NCBI GenBank assembly: GCA_021531795.1
Contig: JADYUL010000008.1
Location: 28,974-92,973 of the forward strand
Source: Lacrimispora saccharolytica
Lineage (GTDB): Bacteria > Bacillota > Clostridia > Lachnospirales > Lachnospiraceae
Direction of reading: 5' to 3'
DNA length: 64,000 nucleotides
Of this stretch, positions 9,193 to 17,644 are shown piece by piece. The position numbers and the translations under genes are program-made. Numbering within the stretch: position 1 is the first letter of the stretch; every line of letters begins with the position of its first letter. The notes under the pieces are model-generated. The model saw only the letters and a list, made by a program, of their open reading frames with translations, was not told where the DNA came from and did not search any database.

Positions 9193-9858
9193 CTAACCAT
9201 ATATGCTCTTAGCATCAGCATCAAGTACTGCATCTGCGGGGGGCTTGACTCTCTCATAGAATTTCATGCTCTTCTCAATTACTGATGCTTTGCCGTTAAC
9301 AATCTCAATTATGCTTACAGAGCAGTTATCAAGTCTGATGTCCCAGAAATCCTTAAGAGGAGTATCAAGAATCCGGTTTAGGATCGTTCTGTTCATGCAT
9401 CCATGTCCGACTATCATGACATTGTTGTAGTGTCCCTCAAGTGGAAGTATTTCATTATCGAAGAAATCGGAGGTTCTCTCATACATTTGAGAAAAGGTTT
9501 CTCCACCCTTGGCTGGAACATAATGCTCAGTATCGAATTCAAACTGCCATATCGGATTTATCGGTCCGTCCTTTCGTCTGGGAATGATAATCCCCTCACA
9601 TTCACCGAAGTTGATCTCCTTAATCCTGTCATCGGTATGAATCTCAAGCTCTCTGTCACCCATTATTATTTCAGCAGTTTCAACAGCCCTTATTAGCGGA
9701 GAAGAATAAACATAGTCAAACTCCACATCTTTAAGTCCCTCGGCAGTGAGCCTTGCAAGCTCAATTCCATAGTCATTGAGTCTAATGTCTGTCTGTCCCT
9801 GAAGCTTTCTTACAGAGTTCCAGTCTGTTTCACCGTGTCTGATCAGATATACTTTCAA
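9193..9858 (-). CDS. Histidine phosphatase (phosphoglycerate mutase-like)
   Basis: Cofactor-independent-type phosphohydrolase of the branch-1 histidine phosphatase superfamily. The N-terminal 'KVYLIRHGETDWN' carries the catalytic RHG; the second His is in 'VMIVGHGCMNRTIL'; Arg in 'SSPLIRAVETA' and Glu in 'NFGECEG' complete the pocket. The start is taken as TTG 9858, because AAAAGGAAAT lies just upstream in the right place and the family begins 2-3 residues before this motif; a longer ATG start (9918) would add 20 residues unlike the family. 221 residues. Substrate is unknown (sugar phosphates, phosphoserine and alpha-ribazole-phosphate are family options). It lies downstream of tRNA-Lys on the same strand and may share its transcript. 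Confidence 0.88.
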   Translation of the reverse strand: MKVYLIRHGETDWNSVRKLQGQTDIRLNDYGIELARLTAEGLKDVEFDYVYSSPLIRAVETAEIIMGDRELEIHTDDRIKEINFGECEGIIIPRRKDGPINPIWQFEFDTEHYVPAKGGETFSQMYERTSDFFDNEILPLEGHYNNVMIVGHGCMNRTILNRILDTPLKDFWDIRLDNCSVSIIEIVNGKASVIEKSMKFYERVKPPADAVLDADAKSIYG

Positions 9859-9948
9859 ATTAAATTTCCTTTTCAAAAATAAATAGTGTTTTGAGCGAAA
9901 AAAAAGCACCGACCCCATGGCTCAAGTCCACAAAACCGATACTTTAGT

Positions 9949-10020
9949 GCGCCTTCAGGGGCTCGAACCCTGGACACCCTGATTAAGAGTCAGGTGCTCT
10001 ACCAACTGAGCTAAAGGCGC
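9949..10020 (-). tRNA. tRNA-Lys (anticodon CTT)
   Basis: Cloverleaf read on the minus strand: acceptor GCGCCTT/AAGGCGC, D-arm GCTC/GAGC with AGTTGGTA loop, anticodon stem CCTGA/TCAGG with loop CTCTTAA (CTT decodes AAG), variable loop GTGTC, T-arm CAGGG/CCCTG. Discriminator A; CCA is not encoded. As written the T-loop is TTCGAG, six bases instead of the invariant seven, so the gene is one base short. Confidence 0.93.
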
Positions 10021-10076
10021 ATATCCTATGCCTTAAACGGAGCGTAATCTATTGCGTTCTCCGTGACGCAAGTGTT

Positions 10077-10105
10077 ATTATATTATAGTGTTTTTGAGAT
10101 TGCAA
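10077..10105 (-). promoter_or_regulatory. Promoter of tRNA-Lys
   Basis: On the minus strand TTGCAA (10105-10100), 17-nt spacer, TATAAT (10082-10077). The ~50-nt leader up to the mature tRNA contains a TTGCGT/ACGCAA hairpin. Confidence 0.65.
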
Positions 10106-10191
10106 GCATTTTTTAAGTTTTTTTAAAAAAAATTCCCACATAATTGATTTGACACAAAATATAGTATAAACATCTTTAGGAGATACAAAAT

Positions 10192-10974
10192 ATGAAACCC
10201 ATAAGAATATTTGAAACCCATGCTCACTACGATGACAAGGCTTTTGACGATGACAGGGATAACCTTCTGCGCTCTCTCAAGGAAGAGGGTTTTGATTATG
10301 TGATCAATGTTGCGGCTGACCTTAGAGGTGTGGATGCGACGCTTGAGCTGACTCGTGAATATGACCATGTCTACGGTGCCATAGGTGTTCATCCGGAGAT
10401 GGTATATGAACTTAATGAGAATACCTTCCAGCATGTGAGGGAGGTAGCAATGAAGGACAAGATGCTGGCAGTGGGCGAGATTGGTCTTGACTACCACGGC
10501 GATGAGGTTGACAAGGGCCTGCAGAAGGAGTGGTTCTACAGACAGCTTGAGCTTGCCAAGGAGTTGAATAAACCCGTGGTAATCCATTCAAGGGACGCCT
10601 GCGAGGATACCATGACGGTGCTTGGCAGCAAGGAAGCAAGAGGGATCAAGGGTGTTATGCACTGTTATTCTTACACCGTTGAGACCGCCAGAGAATTATT
10701 AAAGATGGGATATTATTTTGGTATCGGCGGAGTTATCACCTTTAATAACGCAAAAAAGCTTGTGGAGGCAGTGGAGGAGATTCCGATGGAGCGGATCCTG
10801 TTGGAGACGGACTGCCCTTATCTTGCGCCCACACCTCACAGAGGCAAGCGCAACAGCTCACTCTACATACCGCTTATTGCTGAGAAAATCGCTCAGATTA
10901 AGGGTATCCCCTACTACAAGGTATTGGAGAAGACTCACGAAAATGCTAAGAATCTCTTCCTGAAAGGAAAATAA
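10192..10974 (+). CDS. tatD: TatD-family metal-dependent deoxyribonuclease
   Basis: TIM-barrel hydrolase with DNase activity, cytosolic. All metal ligands of the family are visible: 'ETHAHYDD' (HxH near the N-terminus), 'AVGEIGLDYHGD' (Glu), 'VIHSRDA' (His), 'MHCYS' (His) and 'LLETDCPYLAP' (Asp). 260 residues is the normal length. Start ATG has TTAGGAGA 9 nt upstream. The gene stops 2 nt before rsmA; the tatD-rsmA pairing is common in Firmicutes and suggests co-translation. Confidence 0.95.
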   Translation: MKPIRIFETHAHYDDKAFDDDRDNLLRSLKEEGFDYVINVAADLRGVDATLELTREYDHVYGAIGVHPEMVYELNENTFQHVREVAMKDKMLAVGEIGLDYHGDEVDKGLQKEWFYRQLELAKELNKPVVIHSRDACEDTMTVLGSKEARGIKGVMHCYSYTVETARELLKMGYYFGIGGVITFNNAKKLVEAVEEIPMERILLETDCPYLAPTPHRGKRNSSLYIPLIAEKIAQIKGIPYYKVLEKTHENAKNLFLKGK

Positions 10975-10976
10975 TA

Positions 10977-11843
10977 ATGGCGACACTCGGAATTCCGTCA
11001 AACACTATAGAAATACTCAAAAAATACAACTTCAGTTTTCAGAAGCGCTTCGGTCAGAACTTCCTAATCGACACTCATGTTCTGGAGAAGATTGTGGACG
11101 AAGCAGGAATTGATGAGGATGACTGTGTTCTTGAGATAGGACCGGGAATCGGTACAATGACTCAGTATCTGTGTGAGAGGGCGGGAAGAGTAATAGCCGT
11201 AGAGATAGATAAGGCTCTTATACCGATCCTTAACGATACTCTGAGTTCGTATTCCAATGTAGAGATAATCAATGAGGACATTCTTAAAGTTGACATAACA
11301 AATCTATGTAATAAGTATAATAACGGCAGACCCATTAAGGTCGTTGCCAATCTTCCATATTATATTACTACCCCCATCATCATGGGACTCTTCGAGAGCG
11401 GCTGTCCGCTTGAGAGCATCACCATAATGGTGCAGAAGGAAGTAGCCGACAGAATGAAGTGCGGACCGGGAAGCAAAGACTATGGCGCACTCTCCCTCGC
11501 GGTCCAGTTCTATTCAAACCCTGAGATTGTAGCAAATGTCAGTCCCGAAAGCTTCATTCCCAAGCCGGGTGTCGGCTCGTCAGTTATTAGACTCACCAGA
11601 TATCCCAAGCCACCGGTAGAGGTCGATGACGAGAAGTACATGTTCAAATTGATCAGAGCAGCCTTCAACATGAGGCGCAAGACCATGGTCAACTCTCTTA
11701 TGAGTAGCAATCTTGGACTCACCAAGAAAGAGATTCTGTCTGCAATTGATAAGCTTAACCTGTCACCACAGGTTCGAGGTGAAGCCCTGACTCTTAATGA
11801 GTTCGCAGCCCTGTCCAATATCCTGTCAAAGGCTAATAAATAA
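10977..11843 (+). CDS. rsmA: 16S rRNA adenine-N6,N6-dimethyltransferase
   Basis: Dimethylates two adjacent adenines (A1518, A1519 by E. coli numbering) in 16S rRNA helix 45 late in small-subunit assembly. N-terminal 'FQKRFGQNFLID' and the SAM loop 'VLEIGPGIGTMT' are diagnostic, as is the catalytic 'ANLPYYITTPI'. The C-terminal small helical domain runs from about residue 205 ('AFNMRRKTMVNSL'). 288 residues, full length. Last base of its stop codon is shared with the ATG of the following membrane protein, so the three genes tatD-rsmA-11843 are translationally coupled. Confidence 0.96.
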   Translation: MATLGIPSNTIEILKKYNFSFQKRFGQNFLIDTHVLEKIVDEAGIDEDDCVLEIGPGIGTMTQYLCERAGRVIAVEIDKALIPILNDTLSSYSNVEIINEDILKVDITNLCNKYNNGRPIKVVANLPYYITTPIIMGLFESGCPLESITIMVQKEVADRMKCGPGSKDYGALSLAVQFYSNPEIVANVSPESFIPKPGVGSSVIRLTRYPKPPVEVDDEKYMFKLIRAAFNMRRKTMVNSLMSSNLGLTKKEILSAIDKLNLSPQVRGEALTLNEFAALSNILSKANK

Positions 11844-13702
11844 TGGCAATATTAAATATCCTGGGTTTAATAACCCTTTGCGTAATAATTGCATATCTTT
11901 TCAGGGAGCACATCATAGATACGATTCCTGTTTCGGTGTCGCTGCTTATCCTCGTTCTTTACGTACTTGCCTTTATGAAAAGACTGAGCATGGTTGACAT
12001 AATATTGCCGGCAGCAGCCTTGGGTTTGCTAATTTACTTTATGGCAAAATCGCGAAGGACTGAGTTCCTCGCATTTTTGCAGGAAGAGGTGAAGACTCCG
12101 GCACTTATTCTGTCGCTCATTCTGCTCATAGCAGTTCCTATTCTGACTTCAGCAAAGGCCGTGACCTGGTGGGATGACTTCAACTTCTGGGCAACGGATG
12201 TGAAGTCTCTGTATTTCTTAGACGGCTTTGCGGGCAGGTATCATAATGTGGCACCGGAATTCGGCGACTATCCGCCGGCCACCCAGCTTATCAAATGGTT
12301 CTTCGTCCATATGGACAGACAGGAGTTCAGGACGGGACTTATGTTTGCAGGATATTATTTCTGCAATATGGCCTTTTTATGTCCGATTCTTAAGAACCTT
12401 CGCTGGTGGAATGTGCCGTTAATGATACTGATGCCCATATCCCTCTGGCTCTTCCCCTCTGTGGCTGAGGTGTTCTCCTACGACGGCTGCTGTGCGGACA
12501 TGACGATGGCAGCGATTTATGCCTGCTTCCTTGTTACTGTGACTGAGGAGGGACATAAGGAAAGCTTCTATTATATTAAGTTGTCATTACTGCTTGCCTG
12601 TCTGATTCTGTGCAAGAATACAGGAGTCATCTGGGTACTGTTCGGACTGGTATTTCTATGTGTATATAAGTACTTTGCCGAAGACGGCAGGTTTAAGATA
12701 AAAAACATAATTCTGACTGCGCTTCTTCCGATAATAGCCGAATCAAGCTGGCTTGGCTTCTGCCTGATCAACAGGCGGGTTGCCAAACTTACGGGCGCTG
12801 CAGTTCGTATGGCGACGGGAGTGCAGGGAATCCCCGATGTGAACGGTAAGCTGATAGAAGCCTTTGTTAAGGCCTTTATATATTATCCGCTTCACAGATG
12901 GAGTACGTGGAATATAGACCTAAGCCCGCTTGCACTCTTTGTATTACTGATAGCAAGCGTTGTTATGTTAACAAAAACCGGTAAGCTGACTAAGAGGGCA
13001 GGACTTACCATAGGCATATTCATGGCCTTTAGCGGAATTGTATTCTATGCCTTTAATCTTGTAAGTCATCTGACAATATTTGCCGTGGAGGAGCAATACT
13101 TAGACCCCTTCGGCATGGTATCAAGCATAGAGCGATACGGAGCACCCTTTACGATAGGCTCAATGTACCTCGTTGCAAGCTTGGCTATGAGTAAGTCAAA
13201 GCCCCGTAAACTTTTGGGTAATGCAGGAATTGCAGCCTTCATCCTGTTTGTTATTTTTACCTGTGATTATGGCAGTGCTTACAGAGGCCTGATCGGCTAC
13301 AGGGAGGATGTTGAGACCAATACAGCTAACGCCGAGAGCATGATAGATGAGGAAGCAAAGATGTTCCTACAGAGTATTGGAGCGGAGAATAAGGACATTG
13401 AGGGTAGGGTACTGTATATCAGAGATGTATCTGATATAAGCTGGGTCAGGAGTACATACATTAACTTCTATGCTGCGCCAATGTCTGTAATGTATGCTAA
13501 TGTGGACGGCAGCAGTATGACGGATACAGACATTATTAAGGCTATAGACGATGCGCATGCGGAATATATTTATTCTGAAAGGATAGTAAACGATGATAAT
13601 CTGTGGGATAATCTGATAAGTGGAGATTTTGTATACAGTACACTGTATAAAGTAAACAATGATAATGGTGTAGTATTATCACCGGTGAATATTTATGACT
13701 GA
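11843..13702 (+). CDS. Polytopic membrane protein, GT-C glycosyltransferase-like
   Basis: 619 residues with about 12-13 predicted membrane helices. After the third or fourth helix an extracytoplasmic loop holds 'AVTWWDDFNFWATDVKSLYF' and 'EFGDYPPATQLIKWFFVH': an acidic pair after a helix is the typical GT-C catalytic signature (as in PMT/ArnT/STT3 relatives). The last ~110 residues after the final helix are a soluble domain. I infer a polyprenyl-phosphate-sugar-dependent glycosyltransferase acting outside the membrane. The neighbour is a GT2-GtrA fusion, which would supply the lipid-linked sugar; the genes overlap by 8 nt. Start ATG shares a base with the rsmA stop codon; AAAGG upstream. Confidence 0.75.
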   Translation: MAILNILGLITLCVIIAYLFREHIIDTIPVSVSLLILVLYVLAFMKRLSMVDIILPAAALGLLIYFMAKSRRTEFLAFLQEEVKTPALILSLILLIAVPILTSAKAVTWWDDFNFWATDVKSLYFLDGFAGRYHNVAPEFGDYPPATQLIKWFFVHMDRQEFRTGLMFAGYYFCNMAFLCPILKNLRWWNVPLMILMPISLWLFPSVAEVFSYDGCCADMTMAAIYACFLVTVTEEGHKESFYYIKLSLLLACLILCKNTGVIWVLFGLVFLCVYKYFAEDGRFKIKNIILTALLPIIAESSWLGFCLINRRVAKLTGAAVRMATGVQGIPDVNGKLIEAFVKAFIYYPLHRWSTWNIDLSPLALFVLLIASVVMLTKTGKLTKRAGLTIGIFMAFSGIVFYAFNLVSHLTIFAVEEQYLDPFGMVSSIERYGAPFTIGSMYLVASLAMSKSKPRKLLGNAGIAAFILFVIFTCDYGSAYRGLIGYREDVETNTANAESMIDEEAKMFLQSIGAENKDIEGRVLYIRDVSDISWVRSTYINFYAAPMSVMYANVDGSSMTDTDIIKAIDDAHAEYIYSERIVNDDNLWDNLISGDFVYSTLYKVNNDNGVVLSPVNIYD

Positions 13703-14756
13703 GTGTAAACCTGTGGAGATTCCGGTAATCATACCTTCGTATGAACCGGATGGTAAGTTGCCCGCACTTTTGCAGAAACTTAGTGACGGGGGTTTTGAGA
13801 ACATAATAATAGTGGATGACGGAAGCGGAGAGGCTTACAAATCAATCTTTGATGAGGTGAGTGTATTTCCTTCGGTTACGCTGCTTCACCATGCCGTCAA
13901 CATGGGTAAGGGCAGAGCTTTAAAAACCGCCTTCGACTATGTGCTTTGTCATTTTCCGGATGCGATAGGTGCAATAACCGCAGATTCCGACGGGCAGCAT
14001 AGTCCGGAGTGTATCACAGCTTGTGCTGAGGCGCTGATTGAGAATCCCAAGGCGCTTATTATGGGATGCAGAAACTTTGACGGGGATGATGTGCCCGCAA
14101 GATCGGAGTTTGGCAATAAGCTTACAAGAAGAGTCATGAAATATCTGGCCGGTGTATCGGTGTCGGATACCCAGACGGGACTCAGGGGAATACCGGCTGA
14201 CTTCATGAAGAGTCTGCTGACACTTAAGGGTGAGCGCTTCGAATTTGAGACCAACATGCTTATGGAGACTAAGAAGCTTGGAATCAGGATAATTGAAGTG
14301 CCGATTAAGACTATATATATAGAAGATAACAGGACGAGCCATTTTAATCCCATTAAGGATTCCATAAGGATATACATGACCTTTGGAAAGTTCCTGTTTT
14401 CATCGATGTCCTCCAGTGTGCTTGATCTGTGCCTGTTCTCAATATTCTGTGCACTGTTTAAGAGCAGAGATCTGCATATGCTTAATTACATTACGCTCTC
14501 AACTGTACTGGCCAGAGTACTCTCGGCTGCCTATAATTATATGATCAATTATAAGCTTGTGTTTGAGAGCAGGGGTTCGATTCTTAAGACTCTTAGCAGA
14601 TATGTGCTTCTGGCGGTGTGTCAGATGAGCCTAAGCGCCCTCTTGGTTAACATAATATATCCGTATATCGGCGGCTTCGAGACCTTCGTCAAGATTCCCG
14701 TGGATATTATGCTTTTCTTCCTAAGCTACGTCATCCAGAGGGAGTTTGTATATTAA
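13695..14756 (+). CDS. GT2 polyprenyl-phosphate glycosyltransferase fused to GtrA membrane domain
   Basis: N-terminal ~215 residues are a GT-A fold family-2 glycosyltransferase of the dolichyl-phosphate-mannose-synthase type: 'VIIPSYEPDGKLP', nucleotide site 'IVDDGSGE', metal-binding 'ADSDGQHSP' and the DPM1-type acceptor motif 'SDTQTGLRG'. The C-terminal ~125 residues form four membrane helices of the GtrA family, which is thought to flip or hold the lipid-linked sugar. Predicted product: undecaprenyl-phosphate-linked hexose on the membrane, used by the GT-C protein encoded immediately upstream. The overlap of 8 nt implies coupled translation. Target polymer (teichoic acid, S-layer glycan, flagellin) is not evident. 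Confidence 0.9.
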   Translation: MTECKPVEIPVIIPSYEPDGKLPALLQKLSDGGFENIIIVDDGSGEAYKSIFDEVSVFPSVTLLHHAVNMGKGRALKTAFDYVLCHFPDAIGAITADSDGQHSPECITACAEALIENPKALIMGCRNFDGDDVPARSEFGNKLTRRVMKYLAGVSVSDTQTGLRGIPADFMKSLLTLKGERFEFETNMLMETKKLGIRIIEVPIKTIYIEDNRTSHFNPIKDSIRIYMTFGKFLFSSMSSSVLDLCLFSIFCALFKSRDLHMLNYITLSTVLARVLSAAYNYMINYKLVFESRGSILKTLSRYVLLAVCQMSLSALLVNIIYPYIGGFETFVKIPVDIMLFFLSYVIQREFVY

Positions 14757-14775
14757 CGAAGTTAAAAATTAATGG

Positions 14776-14804
14776 TTGAAAAACAAGCGCACCTATTATA
14801 TTAT
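14776..14804 (+). promoter_or_regulatory. Promoter of tRNA-Pro
   Basis: TTGAAA (14776-14781), 17-nt spacer, TATTAT (14799-14804); transcription would start about 4-5 nt before the tRNA. Confidence 0.75.
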
Positions 14805-14815
14805 AGATGTTGCCG

Positions 14816-14889
<74 letters not shown>

Positions 14890-14900
14890 TTATCATATAG

Positions 14901-14930
14901 ATGGCGGAGTTTTCCGCCATTTTTTTATTT
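14901..14930 (+). terminator. Terminator after tRNA-Pro
   Basis: ATGGCGGA (14901-14908) pairs with TCCGCCAT (14913-14920), followed by TTTTTTATTTT. Only 11 nt after the tRNA end. Confidence 0.9.
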
Positions 14931-14973
14931 TCCACGATATTTTATTCTGATAATAAAAGACACTGCCTAGATG

Positions 14974-14982
14974 TGATACAAT
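14974..14982 (+). promoter_or_regulatory. Extended -10 box upstream of MocR-like gene
   Basis: TGATACAAT (TG 14974-14975, TACAAT 14977-14982) 21 nt before ATG 15004. No clear -35; leader about 15 nt with a weak TAGG. Confidence 0.45.
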
Positions 14983-15003
14983 TAAAAATATAGGTTTATA
15001 TTT

Positions 15004-16131
15004 ATGACAAAGAACAAGTTGTATCTAACTGTATATGAGAGCATCCGCCGGGATATCATCCATGGAGCCTACAAAAAGGGCGATAAGATTCCGTCCAAGC
15101 GGACGACTGCCCTTGAGTGGAATGTAAGCTTGATTACGGTTGAGCATGCCTATGAGCTTCTGCTTGATGAGGGCTACATTGTATCTAAGGAAAAGAGAGG
15201 CTACTTTGTCATCTATGATAGTGAATACAACCCTGCCACGCAGCACAGTAGTCCTGAATCCGAGGTCGGGAAAGAAGCGGAGACTGAATCCGGGGCGGAG
15301 GCAAAGGCCGAGCTTGAACAGACGGTGGAGTATTCTTTGAGTCCCATGTCCTATAACATCTTCTCCAAGGCAGCCAGACGTGTGCTCACTGAGTATGGAG
15401 AAGAGATAATGCTTAAGTCACCGGGCTCCGGAACGATAATCCTGAGAGAAGCCATTGCAGGCTACCTTAACAGAAGCAGGCACATCGACGTCTCCTTCGA
15501 CCAGATAATAATAGGATCCGGTGCCGAATATCTCTATGGTCTCATTGTCCAGGCCTTCGGTCGTGACAGAATATATGCCGTAGAGGACCCATGCTACAGC
15601 AAAATCATAGATATATATGAAGCGGGAGGTGTGACCCTGGAGCGCTTAAGGCTTGGAAAGGACGGAATTAACAGTAAGAGCCTGCAGGAAACACAGGCAA
15701 CCATCCTGCATATCTCGCCCTACAGAAGCTATCCCAGCCGTGTCAGTGCCACGATAAACAAAAAACAGGAATACATCAGATGGAGCAGCAGCAGGGATGC
15801 AATAATAATCGAGGACGACGTCGAGTCGGAATTCTCACCCATACGAAAGAATGAAGAGACGCTATTTTCCCTTGATAGGGAGAACCGCGTAATCTATATC
15901 AACAGCTTCACCATGACAATCGGTGCGTCACTAAGGATTGCCTACATGGTCATTCCCCGAACCATGAAGCCGTTTTTGCGCGAGCGCATAGGCTTCTATT
16001 CCTGTCCTGCGCCGACCTATCAGCAGTATATTCTCGCAGAATTAATAATGAGCGGCGATTTTGAAAGACATATTAACAGAGTAAGAAGAAATATAAGGAA
16101 GGATAAGGGCAAAAATGCGAGTATTAAGTAA
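15004..16131 (+). CDS. Degenerate MocR-type (GntR HTH + aminotransferase fold) regulator
   Basis: Residues 1-75 are a GntR winged helix ('YESIRRDIIHGAYKKGDKIPSKR', 'SLITVEHAYELLLDEGYI'). An acidic Glu/Ala linker (~78-108) joins it to an aminotransferase-fold domain. That domain is damaged: at the PLP-lysine motif (normally F-S-K-x-L-x-P-x-x-R) the sequence is 'FTMTIGASLRIAY', with Met304 at the lysine position; the usual Y-D-S-E-F is 'VESEF'; and the protein stops at 375 residues, about 90-100 short of MocR proteins, right after the 'HINRVRRNIRK' helix. The gene overlaps pepD by 17 nt. PLP-independent DNA binding, or gene decay after loss of function, are both possible. Target genes are not visible; tRNA-Pro lies upstream. 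Confidence 0.85.
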   Translation: MTKNKLYLTVYESIRRDIIHGAYKKGDKIPSKRTTALEWNVSLITVEHAYELLLDEGYIVSKEKRGYFVIYDSEYNPATQHSSPESEVGKEAETESGAEAKAELEQTVEYSLSPMSYNIFSKAARRVLTEYGEEIMLKSPGSGTIILREAIAGYLNRSRHIDVSFDQIIIGSGAEYLYGLIVQAFGRDRIYAVEDPCYSKIIDIYEAGGVTLERLRLGKDGINSKSLQETQATILHISPYRSYPSRVSATINKKQEYIRWSSSRDAIIIEDDVESEFSPIRKNEETLFSLDRENRVIYINSFTMTIGASLRIAYMVIPRTMKPFLRERIGFYSCPAPTYQQYILAELIMSGDFERHINRVRRNIRKDKGKNASIK

Positions 16132-17584
16132 TCTGGCCCCCGAGAGGGTGTTCTATTATTTCGAGGAAATATGCAGTATTCCTCACGGCTCAGGTAACAC
16201 GAAGGCCATAAGCGACTATCTGACAGGCTTTGCAAGGAAGCATGGCTTAAGATTCAGACAGGATGAACTTAACAATGTAATTATATGGAAGGACGGACAG
16301 GGTGAGCCTGTGATCCTTCAGGGTCATATGGATATGGTGTGCGATAAGGATGCAGACTGTGACAAGGATATGGCGAAGGAAGGCTTGGATCTCTATATTG
16401 AGGACGGTTTCGTTAAGGCTAAGGGAACAACCTTAGGCGGAGATGACGGAATCGCGGTTGCCATGGCGCTTGCACTCCTTGAATCAAAGGATGAGAAGCT
16501 TCCGCCGCTTGAGGTAATAATCACCGTTGATGAAGAGGTGGGAATGCTTGGTGCGGCAGCTATTGATACCTCTGATATTAAGGGTAAGACCATGATAAAT
16601 ATCGATTCAGAGGTCGAGGGTATCTTCACTGTAAGCTGTGCGGGCGGTGTAATCGCTAAGTGTATGCTTCCCATAGAATTCCTTCCGACAAGCGTAAACG
16701 GAATATATGAGATTAATATATCAGGTCTAACAGGAGGTCATTCCGGAGTAGAGATCCATAAGAACAGGGCCAATGCGATTAAGGTTTTGGGACTTCTGCT
16801 TGATATAGTCAGAGCAGATAATAAGCTAAGTATTATTGAGATATCGGGTGGAGCCAAGGACAATGTTATAGCAGGCAATGCAAGGGCTTTGATCGCACTG
16901 TCGGGTGATTATTCAATTGAAGAAATTACCGCTAAGCTTAGGGGAGCCATTGCTTCAATTAAGATGAGTTTTGCTGAGAGTGACCCGGGTATGAGCATCA
17001 CCTTTGCGGAGAATAAGTATGTGGAGAAGCCTTTCTACACCTGTGCTATAGGGTATGACTGCTCGAATAAGATAATCGATATGTTAGTAAAGCTTCCTAA
17101 CGGTGTACAGGCTATGAGCAAGGATGTTGAGGGACTGGTTGAGACCTCTCTTAACATGGGAATTCTCGGTCAGTATTCATCAGGAGAGGAAGATGTAGTT
17201 ATGTTAACCTTCTGCGTCAGAAGCTCTATCGATGACGAGAAGCGTAAGCTCATGGATAGGCTCAGCGATATAATTAATGAGATTGGCGGAAGGATTGAAT
17301 TTGAAGGTGATTATCCCGGATGGCAGTATCGAAAGGATTCGAGGCTCAGAGACTTAGTTGCGGGCGTTTTTGCCATGCAATACGGAAGAGAAGCAAAGAT
17401 AGAGGCGATTCATGCCGGAGTTGAGTGCGGATACTTCGCAGAGAAGATTGATGACCTCGACTGTGTATCACTCGGACCGAACCTGAGCAAAATCCACACA
17501 AGCGAGGAGTCAATGGAGATTGAATCTGTGGAGAGAACCTACAATCTGGTGCTTGAGGTACTTCATAAATTGAATTATAATTAG
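16115..17584 (+). CDS. pepD: Aminoacyl-histidine dipeptidase (cytosolic non-specific dipeptidase, M20)
   Basis: Zinc aminopeptidase splitting Xaa-His and other unblocked dipeptides in the cytosol. Zinc ligands and catalytic residues of family M20C are visible: 'ILQGHMDMVCDK' (His-x-Asp), 'TLGGDDGIAVAMAL' (bridging Asp), 'IITVDEEVGMLGA' (catalytic Glu-Glu), 'NIDSEVEG', and C-terminal 'LGPNLSKIHTSEE' (His). 489 residues, full length, with the inserted lid domain around residues 190-390. ATG 16115 is preceded by AAGGATAAGG inside the MocR-like gene, with which it overlaps by 17 nt, so it is likely translated from the same mRNA. Confidence 0.95.
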   Translation: MRVLSNLAPERVFYYFEEICSIPHGSGNTKAISDYLTGFARKHGLRFRQDELNNVIIWKDGQGEPVILQGHMDMVCDKDADCDKDMAKEGLDLYIEDGFVKAKGTTLGGDDGIAVAMALALLESKDEKLPPLEVIITVDEEVGMLGAAAIDTSDIKGKTMINIDSEVEGIFTVSCAGGVIAKCMLPIEFLPTSVNGIYEINISGLTGGHSGVEIHKNRANAIKVLGLLLDIVRADNKLSIIEISGGAKDNVIAGNARALIALSGDYSIEEITAKLRGAIASIKMSFAESDPGMSITFAENKYVEKPFYTCAIGYDCSNKIIDMLVKLPNGVQAMSKDVEGLVETSLNMGILGQYSSGEEDVVMLTFCVRSSIDDEKRKLMDRLSDIINEIGGRIEFEGDYPGWQYRKDSRLRDLVAGVFAMQYGREAKIEAIHAGVECGYFAEKIDDLDCVSLGPNLSKIHTSEESMEIESVERTYNLVLEVLHKLNYN

Positions 17585-17644
17585 TCTAATCGCGGTTAGG
17601 CGAAAATACTGGCTCCTAATGGCATGGAGCAGAAGGAGAGAAAG

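Noticed and set aside
9859..9918. Upstream ATG start for the histidine phosphatase
   Set aside because: Adds 20 residues unlike the family; TTG 9858 has a well-placed SD immediately upstream.
17585..17644. T-box leader for proS
   Set aside because: The 60-nt gap has no room for the specifier stem and antiterminator, and no T-box sequence is visible.
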